In this document: in pieces, positions 51,889-60,836 of the stretch
Numbering within the stretch: position 1 is the stretch's first letter
Layout of the letters: every line of letters begins with the position of its first letter
Source: Paulinella micropora
Taxonomy: Eukaryota; Cercozoa; Imbricatea; Euglyphida; Paulinellidae
NCBI GenBank assembly: GCA_019918135.1
Contig: WBZZ01004539.1
Location: 86,001-150,000, forward strand
Direction: 5' to 3'
Length of the DNA stretch: 64,000 bases
Notes under the pieces: generated by a model
What the model saw: the letters and a program-made list of their open reading frames with translations, nothing else
Databases searched by the model: none
What the model was told of the DNA's origin: nothing
Program-made: the position numbers and the translations under genes

Positions 51889-52115
51889 CTCCCGAGTTAA
51901 AATCCCGTGTTCTTGAAGTAGAACTAAAGACGGAGGAGAAAAAAGTAGAGCATGAATTGGAAGATAACTGGTCGTGCTGTTGTATGAAAAATAGACCGAC
52001 AGACAGCCGACTTATTAAATACTTATTTCAAATGGGTATCATTATCGCCATCATCACCCTTTGTATCGTAAGGCTATCTGAAAAGAACTTACCTTGTGAG
52101 GTTGCTAATACTTAA
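51825..52115 (+). CDS. Single-span membrane protein
   Basis: A 96-residue protein: MSNNTTRLHRPPP, an acidic helical segment, NWSCCCMKNRP, then one membrane helix (LFQMGIIIAIITLCIVRL) near the C-terminus. Small one-helix proteins with Cys-rich juxtamembrane parts occur in many DNA virus particles. It overlaps the fibre end by 64 bases in another frame, so a start later in the frame (M at 51867) is also possible. Confidence 0.55.
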   Translation: MSNNTTRLHRPPPIMDMDGELTPELKSRVLEVELKTEEKKVEHELEDNWSCCCMKNRPTDSRLIKYLFQMGIIIAIITLCIVRLSEKNLPCEVANT

Positions 52116-52166
52116 TATGTAGGTATTTTAACACTTTTGATTGGGATTTGCCTTCCATCGCCTTCT

Positions 52167-52457
52167 TCAAAGAAATGAACATTCATAGGTATGTATTTTA
52201 TACCACATACTAATAGCATCCAATGTTGAATTTTCATTAAAATTCAACATATCGCACATTAAAGGAATGGCTTCATCAAAACTAACACACCAATCACTCA
52301 TCGGTTTGTAAATACATTTAAATTTAGTATCTATACCTTTTTGAATACAATAAACACAACTTATATTCTTTTTTTCACTTATCCGTGAGTAAAAGTCGCA
52401 GGCAGTCCGCGAAAATATTTTGATTATTAAAAAGTTTATCATCAGTAATATAACCAT
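52167..52457 (-). CDS. Possible Cys-rich hypothetical protein
   Basis: A 96-codon open frame whose downstream part (CVYCIQKGIDTKFKCIYKP, then DEAIPLMCDMLNFNENS) looks coding, with several Cys residues and a hydrophobic N-terminus that may be a membrane anchor. Its start touches that of the divergent gene at 52456. It could also be a chance frame, but no other gene explains 52120-52450. Confidence 0.4.
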   Translation of the reverse strand: MVILLMINFLIIKIFSRTACDFYSRISEKKNISCVYCIQKGIDTKFKCIYKPMSDWCVSFDEAIPLMCDMLNFNENSTLDAISMWYKIHTYECSFL

Positions 52458-52818
52458 GACTGACTATAAATACCAAAAGATTATTTTTCTGAGCAATGAT
52501 TTTGCGGGAGGAAGCAAAACATTTAATAAGAATATTCAAATGTCATTCACACCCACCAAAATGAATGTTAAGTTTATCCACTATATGAACGACCAGACAG
52601 AGACGAAAACCAGAATTCTTTACATGGATAGAATTGGAATTATTGGAACATTCGCGGATAGTAATATAGCAAACATTTCAAATCTCGGTTATAATTTGGG
52701 TGTTGTCGGATGGACTGACGGCCAATATACATTTAAAATCCTTGAAACTGACAGCGGAAATATTGACACAGGAAATTTAGCGGGGCGAATTGTTGTGTGT
52801 TTGGAATTTCTTGCTTAA
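52456..52818 (+). CDS. Small beta-rich hypothetical virion protein
   Basis: A 120-residue protein starting MTDYKYQKIIFLSND. Alternating hydrophobic strands (KMNVKFIHYMND, TKTRILYMDRIGIIGTF) and a C-terminal RIVVCLEFLA suggest a single jelly roll or similar. It sits between membrane protein and packaging ATPase genes, so a minor virion role is inferred. Family not recognised. Confidence 0.5.
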   Translation: MTDYKYQKIIFLSNDFAGGSKTFNKNIQMSFTPTKMNVKFIHYMNDQTETKTRILYMDRIGIIGTFADSNIANISNLGYNLGVVGWTDGQYTFKILETDSGNIDTGNLAGRIVVCLEFLA

Positions 52819-52826
52819 TAATATAT

Positions 52827-53645
52827 ATGATGCTTAAGATAAACAATGTCAAGGTGAAGCCAGTAAAACAAGAGGGTGATGGAAACAAAAAGGCCAAGGG
52901 TTATAAATTATTCAATGAGCCGTATGCCAACATATTTCTACTTGCCCGTAAGAAGAGCGGTAAGACGACAGCACTCTTTGAAATACTGAAACGGACTACA
53001 GACAGAAAAACCCGCATTGTCATTATTGCTTCAACAATACACAATGACTACATTTATAAAGCAATGGTTAAGCACTTTAAGAACAGAGGCAACCCGATGG
53101 CGATATATACCTTTCTTAAATCAGATGGTGTAAATGTCATTGATTATGAGTTAGACAAACTGAACAGACATGACGAACAACACGAAGGAGAAGTAAAACA
53201 GGACAAAGAAGAAATAGAGAAGCCACAATTTTTATACTTTGGAAAAGAAGAAAAAAAGAAAACTACAGAACCAAAAGAACGACCCAGCAAGTATATGTTG
53301 CCAGAGGTAGTTTTTGTTTTGGACGATTTAGGGAGTGGATTAAGAGACAAGTCCGTAAGTGATTTGCTAAAAAAGAACAGACACTATAAAAGTAAGGTTA
53401 TTATGTCTAGTCAGTATTTGAACGACCTAAGGCCAGAAGCCATTAAGCAGTTAGATTATCTATTAATCTTTCCGGGGCAGTCTCAGGACAAAATGGAACT
53501 CGTGTATAAACACTTAGACTTATCTTTTGGTTTTGATTACTTTCTTCAAAAGTATCACGAAGCAACAAAGGAGAGATTTAATTTTCTTTATGTTTCAAGT
53601 GTTGATGATGAGTTAAGAAAAAACTTTAATTTTCGTTTGAAATAA
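52827..53645 (+). CDS. FtsK/HerA-type genome packaging ATPase (A32-like)
   Basis: A 272-residue protein from MMLKINNVKVKP. Walker A is LLARKKSGKTT, Walker B is VVFVLDDLGSG, and KVIMSSQYLNDLRPEAIKQLDYLLIF carries the Gln sensor region after it. This is the pattern of the vaccinia A32/PLV packaging ATPase that pumps the genome into the capsid. A charged insert (residues about 105-150, KEEIEKPQFLYFGKEEKKK) lies between the two motifs. The frame is intact. It starts nine bases after the stop of the preceding gene. Confidence 0.85.
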   Translation: MMLKINNVKVKPVKQEGDGNKKAKGYKLFNEPYANIFLLARKKSGKTTALFEILKRTTDRKTRIVIIASTIHNDYIYKAMVKHFKNRGNPMAIYTFLKSDGVNVIDYELDKLNRHDEQHEGEVKQDKEEIEKPQFLYFGKEEKKKTTEPKERPSKYMLPEVVFVLDDLGSGLRDKSVSDLLKKNRHYKSKVIMSSQYLNDLRPEAIKQLDYLLIFPGQSQDKMELVYKHLDLSFGFDYFLQKYHEATKERFNFLYVSSVDDELRKNFNFRLK

Positions 53646-53793
53646 TGATATTTATGAGCATCGCTTTCATTCGCTTCGCTCATTTTCGCTTGCTCATAAA
53701 CATCGAAAAACGATGTTTAAAAACCGCACGAAAGTCGAAGACGAAAGTGCGGAATTTTAAATATCAATAATTAATTATTTTTCTGTATTATAT
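53646..53793. promoter_or_regulatory. Intergenic stem-loops between ATPase and core protein genes
   Basis: TTTATGAGCA/TGCTCATAAA (53651-53700) forms a 10-bp stem with a loop containing ATTCGCTTCGCTCAT. AAACATCG/CGATGTTT follows at 53698-53718, then CCGCAC/GTGCGG (53724-53752). GATATTT and AAATATC close the outside (53647-53765). Confidence 0.65.
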
Positions 53794-54105
53794 ATGCCAG
53801 TATCACCAGTGATAATTTCACAACCATCAGGATATAACATCGGATACAATCCATCAATGCCACAGAAGGGAGGAAAAAAGAAAACTAAGAAGAAGGGATG
53901 TGGTCAAAAGGGAGGAAAGATTAACTGGGCAAAGGTCGGAAAAACTGCCTTGGCTGTTAATAAATTTCTTCGCGATAATAAGGTAATCTCTAGGACTGCG
54001 GGGGCATTGAGTAGTGTTGGGGTGCCTTACGCGGGTAGTGTTAGTGCTACTGCCGCAAAACTTGGGTATGGTAAGCAACGAGGAGGTGCTGTAAAGTTCC
54101 GTTGA
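53794..54105 (+). CDS. Small basic core-like protein
   Basis: A 103-residue protein, MPVSPVIISQPSGYNIGYNP, with a Lys/Gly-rich section (KGGKKKTKKKGCGQKGGK) and a conserved-looking ending KFLRDNKVISRTAGALSSVG, then AAKLGYGKQRGG. The GG pairs resemble cleavage sites of adenain-like proteases. Similar small basic proteins are found in Polinton/PLV structural clusters and compared with adenovirus core proteins. DNA condensation in the particle is inferred. Confidence 0.6.
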   Translation: MPVSPVIISQPSGYNIGYNPSMPQKGGKKKTKKKGCGQKGGKINWAKVGKTALAVNKFLRDNKVISRTAGALSSVGVPYAGSVSATAAKLGYGKQRGGAVKFR

Positions 54106-54218
54106 TATTTATGAGCATCGCTTTCATTCGCTATGCTCATTTTCGCTTGCTCATAAACATCGTAAAACCGATTTATTTTTTCTTAAAACAAAAAATAGAT
54201 GTTTTAGAATAAGCGGGA
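54106..54218. promoter_or_regulatory. Intergenic stem-loops, second copy
   Basis: TTTATGAGCA/TGCTCATAAA at 54108-54157 nearly repeats 53651-53700, with one loop change. It is followed by AAACATCG and a stem TTTTAGAAT/ATTCTAAAA (54198-54246) reaching into the next start region. Confidence 0.65.
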
Positions 54219-55382
54219 ATGCGAAGCATGGAGCGTAATTCTAAAATATCAAAGACTAAGAATGTGAAAAAGGCGAAAGTCCGTCCACCACGAGTTTATA
54301 GAAATAAGAGCGGGAGGCCATATATTATCCAGAAGGGTAAAAAATATTATCTTAATTTTGGTAAGAAAACAAATGATTTAAGCACATTACAAATCGTTAA
54401 ACTTTTTATGAAATATATTAGCAAACCAAAGTCGCAAAGGGCTAGCCGCAAACCAAGAGAAAAAATAATCAAATCTGATTTCAATCGTCTTGAACACGAG
54501 AACCGAAACCAAATACAAAGCAACTTACAAAAGAAATATGAGTTAATACATGACGAGGAAGAAAAGGAAAAGAAGAAAAGGGAGGATTTAGAAGAAGAAA
54601 AGAAAAGGCTAGAACGAAAAGACGTAGCAGATGTGAAGGAAAGGCAGGATGAGTTAGCAAGGATACACCGCAATGAACTATCCGATATCAAGGAACGACA
54701 AGAACAAAAAGACAGAGAACTAAGAAGGGAGCAAAAACTCATAGAGGATTTACAATACGAACAGCAAAGGAACCAAAGATTGGCTATTATGCCACCGCCA
54801 CAGCAGTATCAATATATCATGCCACAACAACAGGGACAACCACAAGCACCGCCACAAGCACCACCATTAGCACCACCATTTGGAGCACCACCACAAGCAC
54901 CAGCCTTACCTAATTTAGGAGATGAAGCACCATTGAAAACGAAAGAGCAATATGAGGAAGAAAAAAAGCAAAAGCAGAAAGATATTGAAACACTGAAATT
55001 AGCAGGATATACAGATAAGTTCATAAAAAAGATGAGTCTCAAAGACTTACAAAAAGCCAGTCAAGATATTCAGATGGCTATAGCCACAGCGACATCTTTA
55101 GAAGAACAGAAAAAGTTAGCAGAAGAATATAAAGAAAAACTTGAAAAGGAAAAAAAGAAAGCAGAAGAAAAGGGTAAGCATCTTGAAAATTTACAAATTA
55201 ATCAATTTTTAATCTCTGGATTTTCAAAAACTTATCACCCAACCATTACCATAAAAGAGTTAGCACAGGCTTTAAAAAAGAGACTAGATAATGATGGTCA
55301 TAACAAATTAAATTACAAAGACACTTCAAAGTGGATTATTAACATGATTAAAGGTTTAATATTGATGTTGGAAGTGAGGTGA
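54219..55382 (+). CDS. Structural-type protein with coiled coil and Pro/Ala/Gln-rich segment
   Basis: A 387-residue protein. The N-terminus is basic (KKAKVRPPRVYRNKSGRPYI, then KKYYLNFGKKTNDLSTL). Residues about 95-190 form a Lys/Glu coiled coil (LEEEKKRLERKDVADVKERQ), followed by a Pro/Gln/Ala-rich stretch (APPQAPPLAPPFGAPPQAP) and another coiled coil to the end. The 5' end shares a stem-loop with the leader, so a start at MERNSK (54228) is also possible. No family recognised; position in the structural cluster suggests a virion or assembly protein. Confidence 0.55.
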   Translation: MRSMERNSKISKTKNVKKAKVRPPRVYRNKSGRPYIIQKGKKYYLNFGKKTNDLSTLQIVKLFMKYISKPKSQRASRKPREKIIKSDFNRLEHENRNQIQSNLQKKYELIHDEEEKEKKKREDLEEEKKRLERKDVADVKERQDELARIHRNELSDIKERQEQKDRELRREQKLIEDLQYEQQRNQRLAIMPPPQQYQYIMPQQQGQPQAPPQAPPLAPPFGAPPQAPALPNLGDEAPLKTKEQYEEEKKQKQKDIETLKLAGYTDKFIKKMSLKDLQKASQDIQMAIATATSLEEQKKLAEEYKEKLEKEKKKAEEKGKHLENLQINQFLISGFSKTYHPTITIKELAQALKKRLDNDGHNKLNYKDTSKWIINMIKGLILMLEVR

Positions 55383-55576
55383 AAAACGTAAAAAGAAAAG
55401 TGGCGGATTATGCTAGATATGAAGAGTATATGGGTATTACTGAACAAAAAGGTAGTGGAGCGAAGACATTAAATGAATTAATTGATAAGGTATTTTCAAT
55501 AGCGAAAATAAAAAAATACTTAGCCCGCAAAGATTGGAAACACACAATGAACAAACATGATTTTGTAAATATCTAA
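55379..55576 (+). CDS. Small hypothetical protein overlapping upstream gene
   Basis: 65 codons with a GTG start overlapping the preceding TGA by four bases (GTGA); the first ATG is at about 55430 (MGITEQKGSG). It may instead be the former C-terminus of the upstream gene after a frameshift, since NVKRKVADYARYEEYMGI reads like a continuation of a helical protein. Confidence 0.4.
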   Translation: MKNVKRKVADYARYEEYMGITEQKGSGAKTLNELIDKVFSIAKIKKYLARKDWKHTMNKHDFVNI

Positions 55577-55584
55577 CGAACAAA

Positions 55585-56304
55585 ATGACAATAGACCCAA
55601 ATGTAGATAAACAAGTTTCAGCGGATTTAAATGTTGATGAAGGGATGCCCCAACCGCTACCCCCGCCACCAGAGCCGGCAACAGATACTACTACACCGCC
55701 AGACCAAACACCACTAGAGGAGACAACCATACCACCGAGTGACGCGGAGACACCAGAGCCACAACAACCAGAGCCAGAGGAACCCCCGCAGGAAGGAGAA
55801 GGGAGGGGACTAATGACTAATGAAATAGACGACATAATGAAAAAATATGGATGGTATCTCGGAGCAATAGCCAGCGATGAAATCTACAAACTAAATCCAG
55901 AAAAAAGAAAACGATACGGATTTATTATGAATTTGGATAATCACAAACAAGCGGGGTCTCATTGGATTGCTATATGGGTAAGTCTGGATAAAGACAGGTC
56001 AGTGGAAGTGTATGACCCATTAGCACTTTACCAACCAACGGAAGACTTTCAACAACAAATGAAACGACTAATTGACAAAAGCCACCCCGATAGTTATTTA
56101 TTAATGAAGGTTAATCAAGTAAAACAACAATCTGACACAACCGACACATGCGGATGGCACTCAATGAGGTTTTTAATGGAGCGAGCGAAAGGCAACCGCT
56201 TTAAGTTTGCTAGCGGATATACAGACTTAAAAGAAGAAGAAGCGGAGAAATTAAAAGCACAGAATGGTTATGGGGATGGTGAGGGATTTAATACATTCAT
56301 ATAA
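55585..56304 (+). CDS. Adenain-like cysteine maturation protease
   Basis: A 239-residue protein with a Pro/Glu/Thr-rich N-terminal 75 residues and a C-terminal protease. The catalytic triad is His in GSHWIAIW, Asp in EVYDPLALY and Cys in DTCGWHSMRFLME. The layout H-D-Q-C of the Ulp1/adenain (C48/C5) fold is typical of Polintons, virophages and adenoviruses, where the enzyme trims capsid precursors after assembly. The upstream neighbour is a possible substrate with GG pairs. Frame intact; it starts eight bases after the preceding stop. Confidence 0.85.
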   Translation: MTIDPNVDKQVSADLNVDEGMPQPLPPPPEPATDTTTPPDQTPLEETTIPPSDAETPEPQQPEPEEPPQEGEGRGLMTNEIDDIMKKYGWYLGAIASDEIYKLNPEKRKRYGFIMNLDNHKQAGSHWIAIWVSLDKDRSVEVYDPLALYQPTEDFQQQMKRLIDKSHPDSYLLMKVNQVKQQSDTTDTCGWHSMRFLMERAKGNRFKFASGYTDLKEEEAEKLKAQNGYGDGEGFNTFI

Positions 56305-56451
56305 AAGATAGTTATCAACTACACTCTCATTCGTTTCACTCATTCTCGTTCGTTGATAACTATCGAAAACCGATTAATTTTTTTGAAAAAGAAAAAAACG
56401 ATGTTTAGAATAAGCGAGAGTGCGACAGCACGAAGCGCAATTCTAAATATC
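56305..56451. promoter_or_regulatory. Intergenic stem-loops before the penton gene
   Basis: GATAGTTATCAAC (56307-56319) pairs perfectly with GTTGATAACTATC (56352-56364). Between them is CATTCGTTTCACTCATTCTC. A second stem, TTTAGAAT/ATTCTAAA, spans about 56404-56447, with AAGCGAGAGTGCG inside. CGATGTTT occurs at 56399. Confidence 0.65.
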
Positions 56452-57264
56452 ATGGATTACAAAGGGGGCAGGTCAAGTGGTATCTATTACATAAATAGTA
56501 AAAACAGAATAACAGGCACAGATAGCGACTTTACACACGAAGTCAATTTGAAGGGGCTAGACAATCCAACACATTGTAAAATTCTTCATATCTATGTTCC
56601 AAAGTCGTATTACTCTGTGGCTTCACCATATAATACTTTTACTCTTAGTGAAGACGGGTATGAGGCTTTAATTACTATACCTGAAGGAAACTACACAATG
56701 AACAATCTAAAAAATAAGTTGTCGGAGGTGCTAACCGCAGACAGCCCTAATAATTATACTTATGTTGTATCCAGTAATAATACCAACATAGAACCAGAAG
56801 ATGGCAAATTAACATTCAGTGTTTCAAATAACGGAGGTATTCAACCGCGGTTTATATTTGATGGTGATACTCGTATTCACGAAGTAATGGGGTTTGATAG
56901 AAATTCCACATATTTCTTTGCTAATGATTTTATTAAATCGCCAAATGTAATTATTTTAACTGGTGAAAAGACTTTATACCTTCAATCGGACTTAGTTGGT
57001 GAAGGAGATAATCACGTGCTACAAGAAATATACACTGCCAACGAAATACCATTTGGAGCCGTTATATACGACGGAAGCGGGTCTGAGTATGGTAAGAAAT
57101 TATCAACCAGTTCAAATAATGTATTTAGGTTTTATCTTACAGACGAAAACGATCAGGCTATAAATCTTAATGGTTTGGGTATTGTAATGACTTTGTTGAT
57201 TTACAGAGAAACAAATTATTTTAATTTATTTACATCCTTTTTCAATCTTTTGAAACAGAGATAA
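56452..57264 (+). CDS. Penton-like minor capsid protein, element C
   Basis: A 270-residue protein starting MDYKGGRSSGIYYINSKNRI; upstream in-frame ATGs (56353, 56401) lie in the stem-loop region. RITGTDSDFTHEVNLK, CKILHIYVPKSYYSVAS, ITIPEGNYTMNNLKNKLSEVL and GVIT-type strands match the plan of PLV/virophage minor capsid proteins and of the element A gene at 851. It precedes the major capsid gene by 90 bases. Intact. Confidence 0.8.
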   Translation: MDYKGGRSSGIYYINSKNRITGTDSDFTHEVNLKGLDNPTHCKILHIYVPKSYYSVASPYNTFTLSEDGYEALITIPEGNYTMNNLKNKLSEVLTADSPNNYTYVVSSNNTNIEPEDGKLTFSVSNNGGIQPRFIFDGDTRIHEVMGFDRNSTYFFANDFIKSPNVIILTGEKTLYLQSDLVGEGDNHVLQEIYTANEIPFGAVIYDGSGSEYGKKLSTSSNNVFRFYLTDENDQAINLNGLGIVMTLLIYRETNYFNLFTSFFNLLKQR

Positions 57265-57354
57265 ATAATTAATTTTAGAATTATTTATTTTTTTCTATAA
57301 ATATATTCTTGTGAATTAGCAAATAATCTCAACTGCCTAAAAATCAAAAACAAA

Positions 57355-58836
57355 ATGCCAACTCAACACGGAGGCGAATTAGACTTCAGTAAGACTGACT
57401 ACATCAGTGCTTCGTATCGTTTGAATAAACTCGCCCCACGTGAGGGTTCCGCTTCATTTGAAGTCACCACTGCTGGCGGACAAGAACGATCATTTGACCT
57501 TATCAGTCGCCCGTTCAATCTCGCTCGGTCTTATTTGAGTTTTACTTATACTATGAGAGCACCTCTTGTTGCCAACACTTATACTAGAATTTTTATGGAC
57601 TGCCTTTCGCAAATTTCTCAAATTCAACTTCAGACCCGTAGCGGTGTTTATCTGTGCGACGTTAACAACCTTAGACATGTGACTAAGATGTTGTGGATGA
57701 ACTTGAAGGATTTCCTTGACCTTCCTAACCACGGGGATGCTAGCGGATACGGATGTATGCTACAAAAGTGTAATGCTAACGGCTTGATTAACATTAGTGC
57801 CGTTGAAGCAACTAGAACGGCCTTTCGTGCGGCCGCTGATGGTAATAACGATGTTGCTGCCGCAACTCAGGGTCTATTGCGAGAGCCAGTGATTTCTGCT
57901 CGTCGTCACGATGATGCTGCTTTGACGACTGGAGTGGGAGCACTATCCGCCGTAAATGTTAATTACAACGAGGCGAAGTATCTTGTGGGAAGTGGAGCAA
58001 CTGCCGCCACCGCTATCAATGTTAAAATTCCTTTGGGTATGATTATTAATACTATTTTCGCACTTGATAAGACTATTATGTTTCCAGAGATTTTGACTAT
58101 GCGAATTGTGTGGAGTGCTACTGACAGAACCGGTTATACGGTGACGAATGGTGCCGCTACTTGTATTAGCACTGCTTATCTTGCCGCACTAAATGCTACA
58201 CTGCCTATGGCCGTATCTGCTGATGTTACCAATCTTAACTTGTTTCTCGCTGTTGAAACAAACCCTGATGTCATTCAATCAATTCAACAGAAGATTGCTA
58301 GCCCCGAAGGTATGAACTTCAATATCGATTATCCCTATGTTTATAAGAATTCAATTGGAGCAACCACAACCCAAAATATTATTATGCGATTTGACAGAGG
58401 CCATGGTCGCCGTTTGAAGAAGATTTATCACTCAGTTTTTAACACCGAAGAAAGGAAGAACACTGCTTATGACCATGATAATCGCACAGCAGCAAAGATC
58501 GCTACTTTATACACTACTCTAGACGGAGCACGACAGCAAGAGTTTAACATTGACTGCGCCTCTGAAGAAGACTACATGTACCTGAAGCCGAAGATTGAGG
58601 GTTCGGCCTTGATGAATAATGATGTGTATAAATACAACTGGTTCTGGGTCGATGCTTGGGATAATACCCGCCCGCTATGGAGCAAAGACCAAAATGAAAT
58701 CAGCGGTTTAAGTCTTGATACTGAGCGACGATGGGAGTTTATTGGCACTAATGCGGGAACTGCTCTTAACCACTACACCGTGGCAATCACTCAGCGAGAG
58801 GTTCAGGTTAAGGCAAATATGATTACGATCTCATAG
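57355..58836 (+). CDS. Major capsid protein (double jelly-roll), element C
   Basis: An intact 493-residue protein, MPTQHGGELDFSKTDYISAS. Two jelly-roll-like halves can be traced: the first with FEVTTAGGQERSFDLISRPF, SYLSFTYTMRAP, and a helix segment after FMDCLSQISQI; the second from about residue 220 with IPLGMIINTIFALDKTIMFP, NLNLFLAVETNPDVIQSIQQ and MRFDRGHGRRLKKIYHSVFN, ending with FIGTNAGTALNHYTV. It forms the pseudo-hexagonal capsomers of the virion. Shorter than typical Polinton capsids but in the PLV range. Assignment is from layout and its place between penton, ATPase and protease genes. Confidence 0.75.
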   Translation: MPTQHGGELDFSKTDYISASYRLNKLAPREGSASFEVTTAGGQERSFDLISRPFNLARSYLSFTYTMRAPLVANTYTRIFMDCLSQISQIQLQTRSGVYLCDVNNLRHVTKMLWMNLKDFLDLPNHGDASGYGCMLQKCNANGLINISAVEATRTAFRAAADGNNDVAAATQGLLREPVISARRHDDAALTTGVGALSAVNVNYNEAKYLVGSGATAATAINVKIPLGMIINTIFALDKTIMFPEILTMRIVWSATDRTGYTVTNGAATCISTAYLAALNATLPMAVSADVTNLNLFLAVETNPDVIQSIQQKIASPEGMNFNIDYPYVYKNSIGATTTQNIIMRFDRGHGRRLKKIYHSVFNTEERKNTAYDHDNRTAAKIATLYTTLDGARQQEFNIDCASEEDYMYLKPKIEGSALMNNDVYKYNWFWVDAWDNTRPLWSKDQNEISGLSLDTERRWEFIGTNAGTALNHYTVAITQREVQVKANMITIS

Positions 58837-59019
58837 ATATTTGTAAATTCACACTTTCGCTTCGCTTTCGTGTGTTTTTCAAACATCGATGTTTATCAAC
58901 AAACGTAAGTTGCGTCAGCAACGAGAGTGAAGTTGATAAATATCAATTAATTTTTGATAGTTAATTTATTTTTTTGATAATATACAATCTTTGTTTTCAA
59001 TATTGAAAACAAAAAAACA
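58837..59019. promoter_or_regulatory. Intergenic stem-loops between capsid and surface protein genes
   Basis: TTTATCAAC/GTTGATAAA (58890-58942) with a loop containing AACGAGAGTG, AAACATCGATGTTT as a palindrome at 58881-58894, and CACACTTTCGCTTCGCTTTCG at 58850-58869. GATATTT/AAATATC bracket the set. Confidence 0.65.
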
Positions 59020-60245
59020 ATGTCCCACCAGAGAAATTTGGTCGCACAAAATCCTAAAGGAGAGTTCATTAACCTAAAAGTAGGATATGATGGACACATT
59101 GATAATATGAAGACAGCCTTCGGCGAAACAACAACTGCGCAATTAACACCAGTATTACAAGAAATCTTTCCATATACCATTAATACTAGGATATGGACAA
59201 AAACAGAAACTAAAGCAAGTGTGTCATTTTTGGAAAATATGGCTGAATTGAAAACTCAAGCAAATGCGACGGCGGATGCTGGATTAGTAAGTAAAAGGAG
59301 AATAAAATATAGAACTGGAACGGGTGTACTTGCTCGCTTTACTGCTCTATGGACAACGGATGATACAAAAGATTACTATTCATTTATTGGAATAGGAAAC
59401 GACCTAAACAATGGCTTTTATTTTTACAAAAATCAAGCAATATCGCACATTGTTCGGGAAATGCTGTAGATTATATTGACCAAGAAGATTGGGACGACCC
59501 TTGCGATGGAACTTCGGCTATGCCAGACTTAGATTGGAGCGTAGGAAATGTATTTCAAATTCAATTTCAGTATCTTGGATTTGGCGCCATTAAGTTTTCA
59601 ATTGAAAATCCAGAGACTGGTGATTTCCAACTAGTTCATATGATTAAGTATGCGAATGCTAATAATGGTGTAAGCCTGCGAAATACAACATTACCTTTTA
59701 CGGCAGTCATGAGAAATGATGCAAAGACTGGAATACAAATTCTTAAAACGGCGAGTGCTAGTTTATTCATTGAGGGAACGAATACGATAAACACAAGTAT
59801 AACAAACGAAGTGGAAGGAAGTAAAGCAGCAAACACCACTGAAAGTCCTATTATTAGTATAAGAAACAAAGCGGTATTTGATGCTGGCGGTGCTAATTTA
59901 GCAAATTATTCAAATGTTTATCCCACTTTGATAAGTATTACAAATGAAGATACTAAGTCGAATGTTGTCAGAATGGTATTAAATGGAACACTAACTGGAG
60001 CGGGTTTTGCGGATGTTGATTCTAAGTACTCAATTGTAGATACTGACACAAAGGCGAGTGCTATTGCAAACGGAACAACAATTTTTAAATTATATGTAAA
60101 TTCTCAATCAACTCAACAAATCAATCTTAGAAGTTATGATATATACCTATCACCGAGTGATGTATTGACTTTTACACAGAAGTCTGTCTCTGCTGGTGGA
60201 GGAGGAAATATCAATATTATTGCTAACTTCATAGAAGACCAATAA
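59020..60245 (+). pseudogene. Putative virion surface/spike protein, element C, one frameshift
   Basis: Homologous along its length to 2670-3902 of element A (TTAQLTPVLQEIFPYTINTR, KYRTGTGVLARFTALW, FQIQFQYLGFGAIKFSIENP, and an ending of strands NINIIANFIEDQ). Frame 59020-59469 shifts near 59450 into the frame containing 59520-60245; the intervening codons read DYIDQEDWDDPCDGTSAM in the second frame. Unlike element A it starts with a polar N-terminus (MSHQRNLVAQNPKG) instead of a Ser/Thr linker. The frameshift is the only break seen in the late gene cluster. Confidence 0.65.
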
Positions 60246-60277
60246 AGCAAAAAAATTTAATGAAAAGCGATGTGATA

Positions 60278-60808
60278 TTATAAATATTTTTTTACCGCAT
60301 TTTTGTTATTAAAATAAGGTTGTTGAATTAAATATTCAAGGTATGGTTTGTCAATCTTAGCGACATCTTCAATTTTCATTTTTTTATACTTACCATATTG
60401 AAGAAAAATATCGGTTTCACTTTGTGCTATTTCTTCGCCGACCTTAGCCTTTATTTCGGTGATACCAGTGGAAGGGACTTTGTCCCTTTCCAAACCCGCG
60501 GGGGTATGGTAGAAGTTGTTTTCAACAACACCTCCCTCTTTTAAATCAGCAGTAGTAAAAGGAGTGCTTTCTTCTTCGTCCGTTATAGCAAATGTTGATT
60601 TATCTTGCAAATCAACATTGGACGGAATAACTACTTTAACATTATCATAATGTTGATTTTGTTCAAAATCAACATTGGGTTTATATTGCTCATAGAAAGA
60701 AACAATGTCGGGTTTAGTCCATTTAATAGTGGGTTTCTTAACTTCGTTGTCAAGGTTCCATTTTTCAATTTCATTCAAGTAGTCCTGCTTGGTGCTCAGG
60801 TCTGTCAT
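60278..60808 (-). CDS. FGKYKGK-type protein, long form
   Basis: A 176-residue protein. The C-terminal 45 residues, FLQYGKYKKMKIEDVAKIDKPYLEYLIQQPYF, match the FGKYKG...IDKPYL-x-W-x-x-x-Q-x-WF module found at the end of exonuclease X-like and other phage or bacterial proteins, thought to bind nucleic acid. The N-terminal 130 residues are polar and unknown. It neighbours a shorter paralogue (60837-61127) on the same strand, next to the DNA polymerase gene. Confidence 0.55.
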   Translation of the reverse strand: MTDLSTKQDYLNEIEKWNLDNEVKKPTIKWTKPDIVSFYEQYKPNVDFEQNQHYDNVKVVIPSNVDLQDKSTFAITDEEESTPFTTADLKEGGVVENNFYHTPAGLERDKVPSTGITEIKAKVGEEIAQSETDIFLQYGKYKKMKIEDVAKIDKPYLEYLIQQPYFNNKNAVKKYL

Positions 60809-60836
60809 TGATATATGTATAGCAAAATTTTATTTT

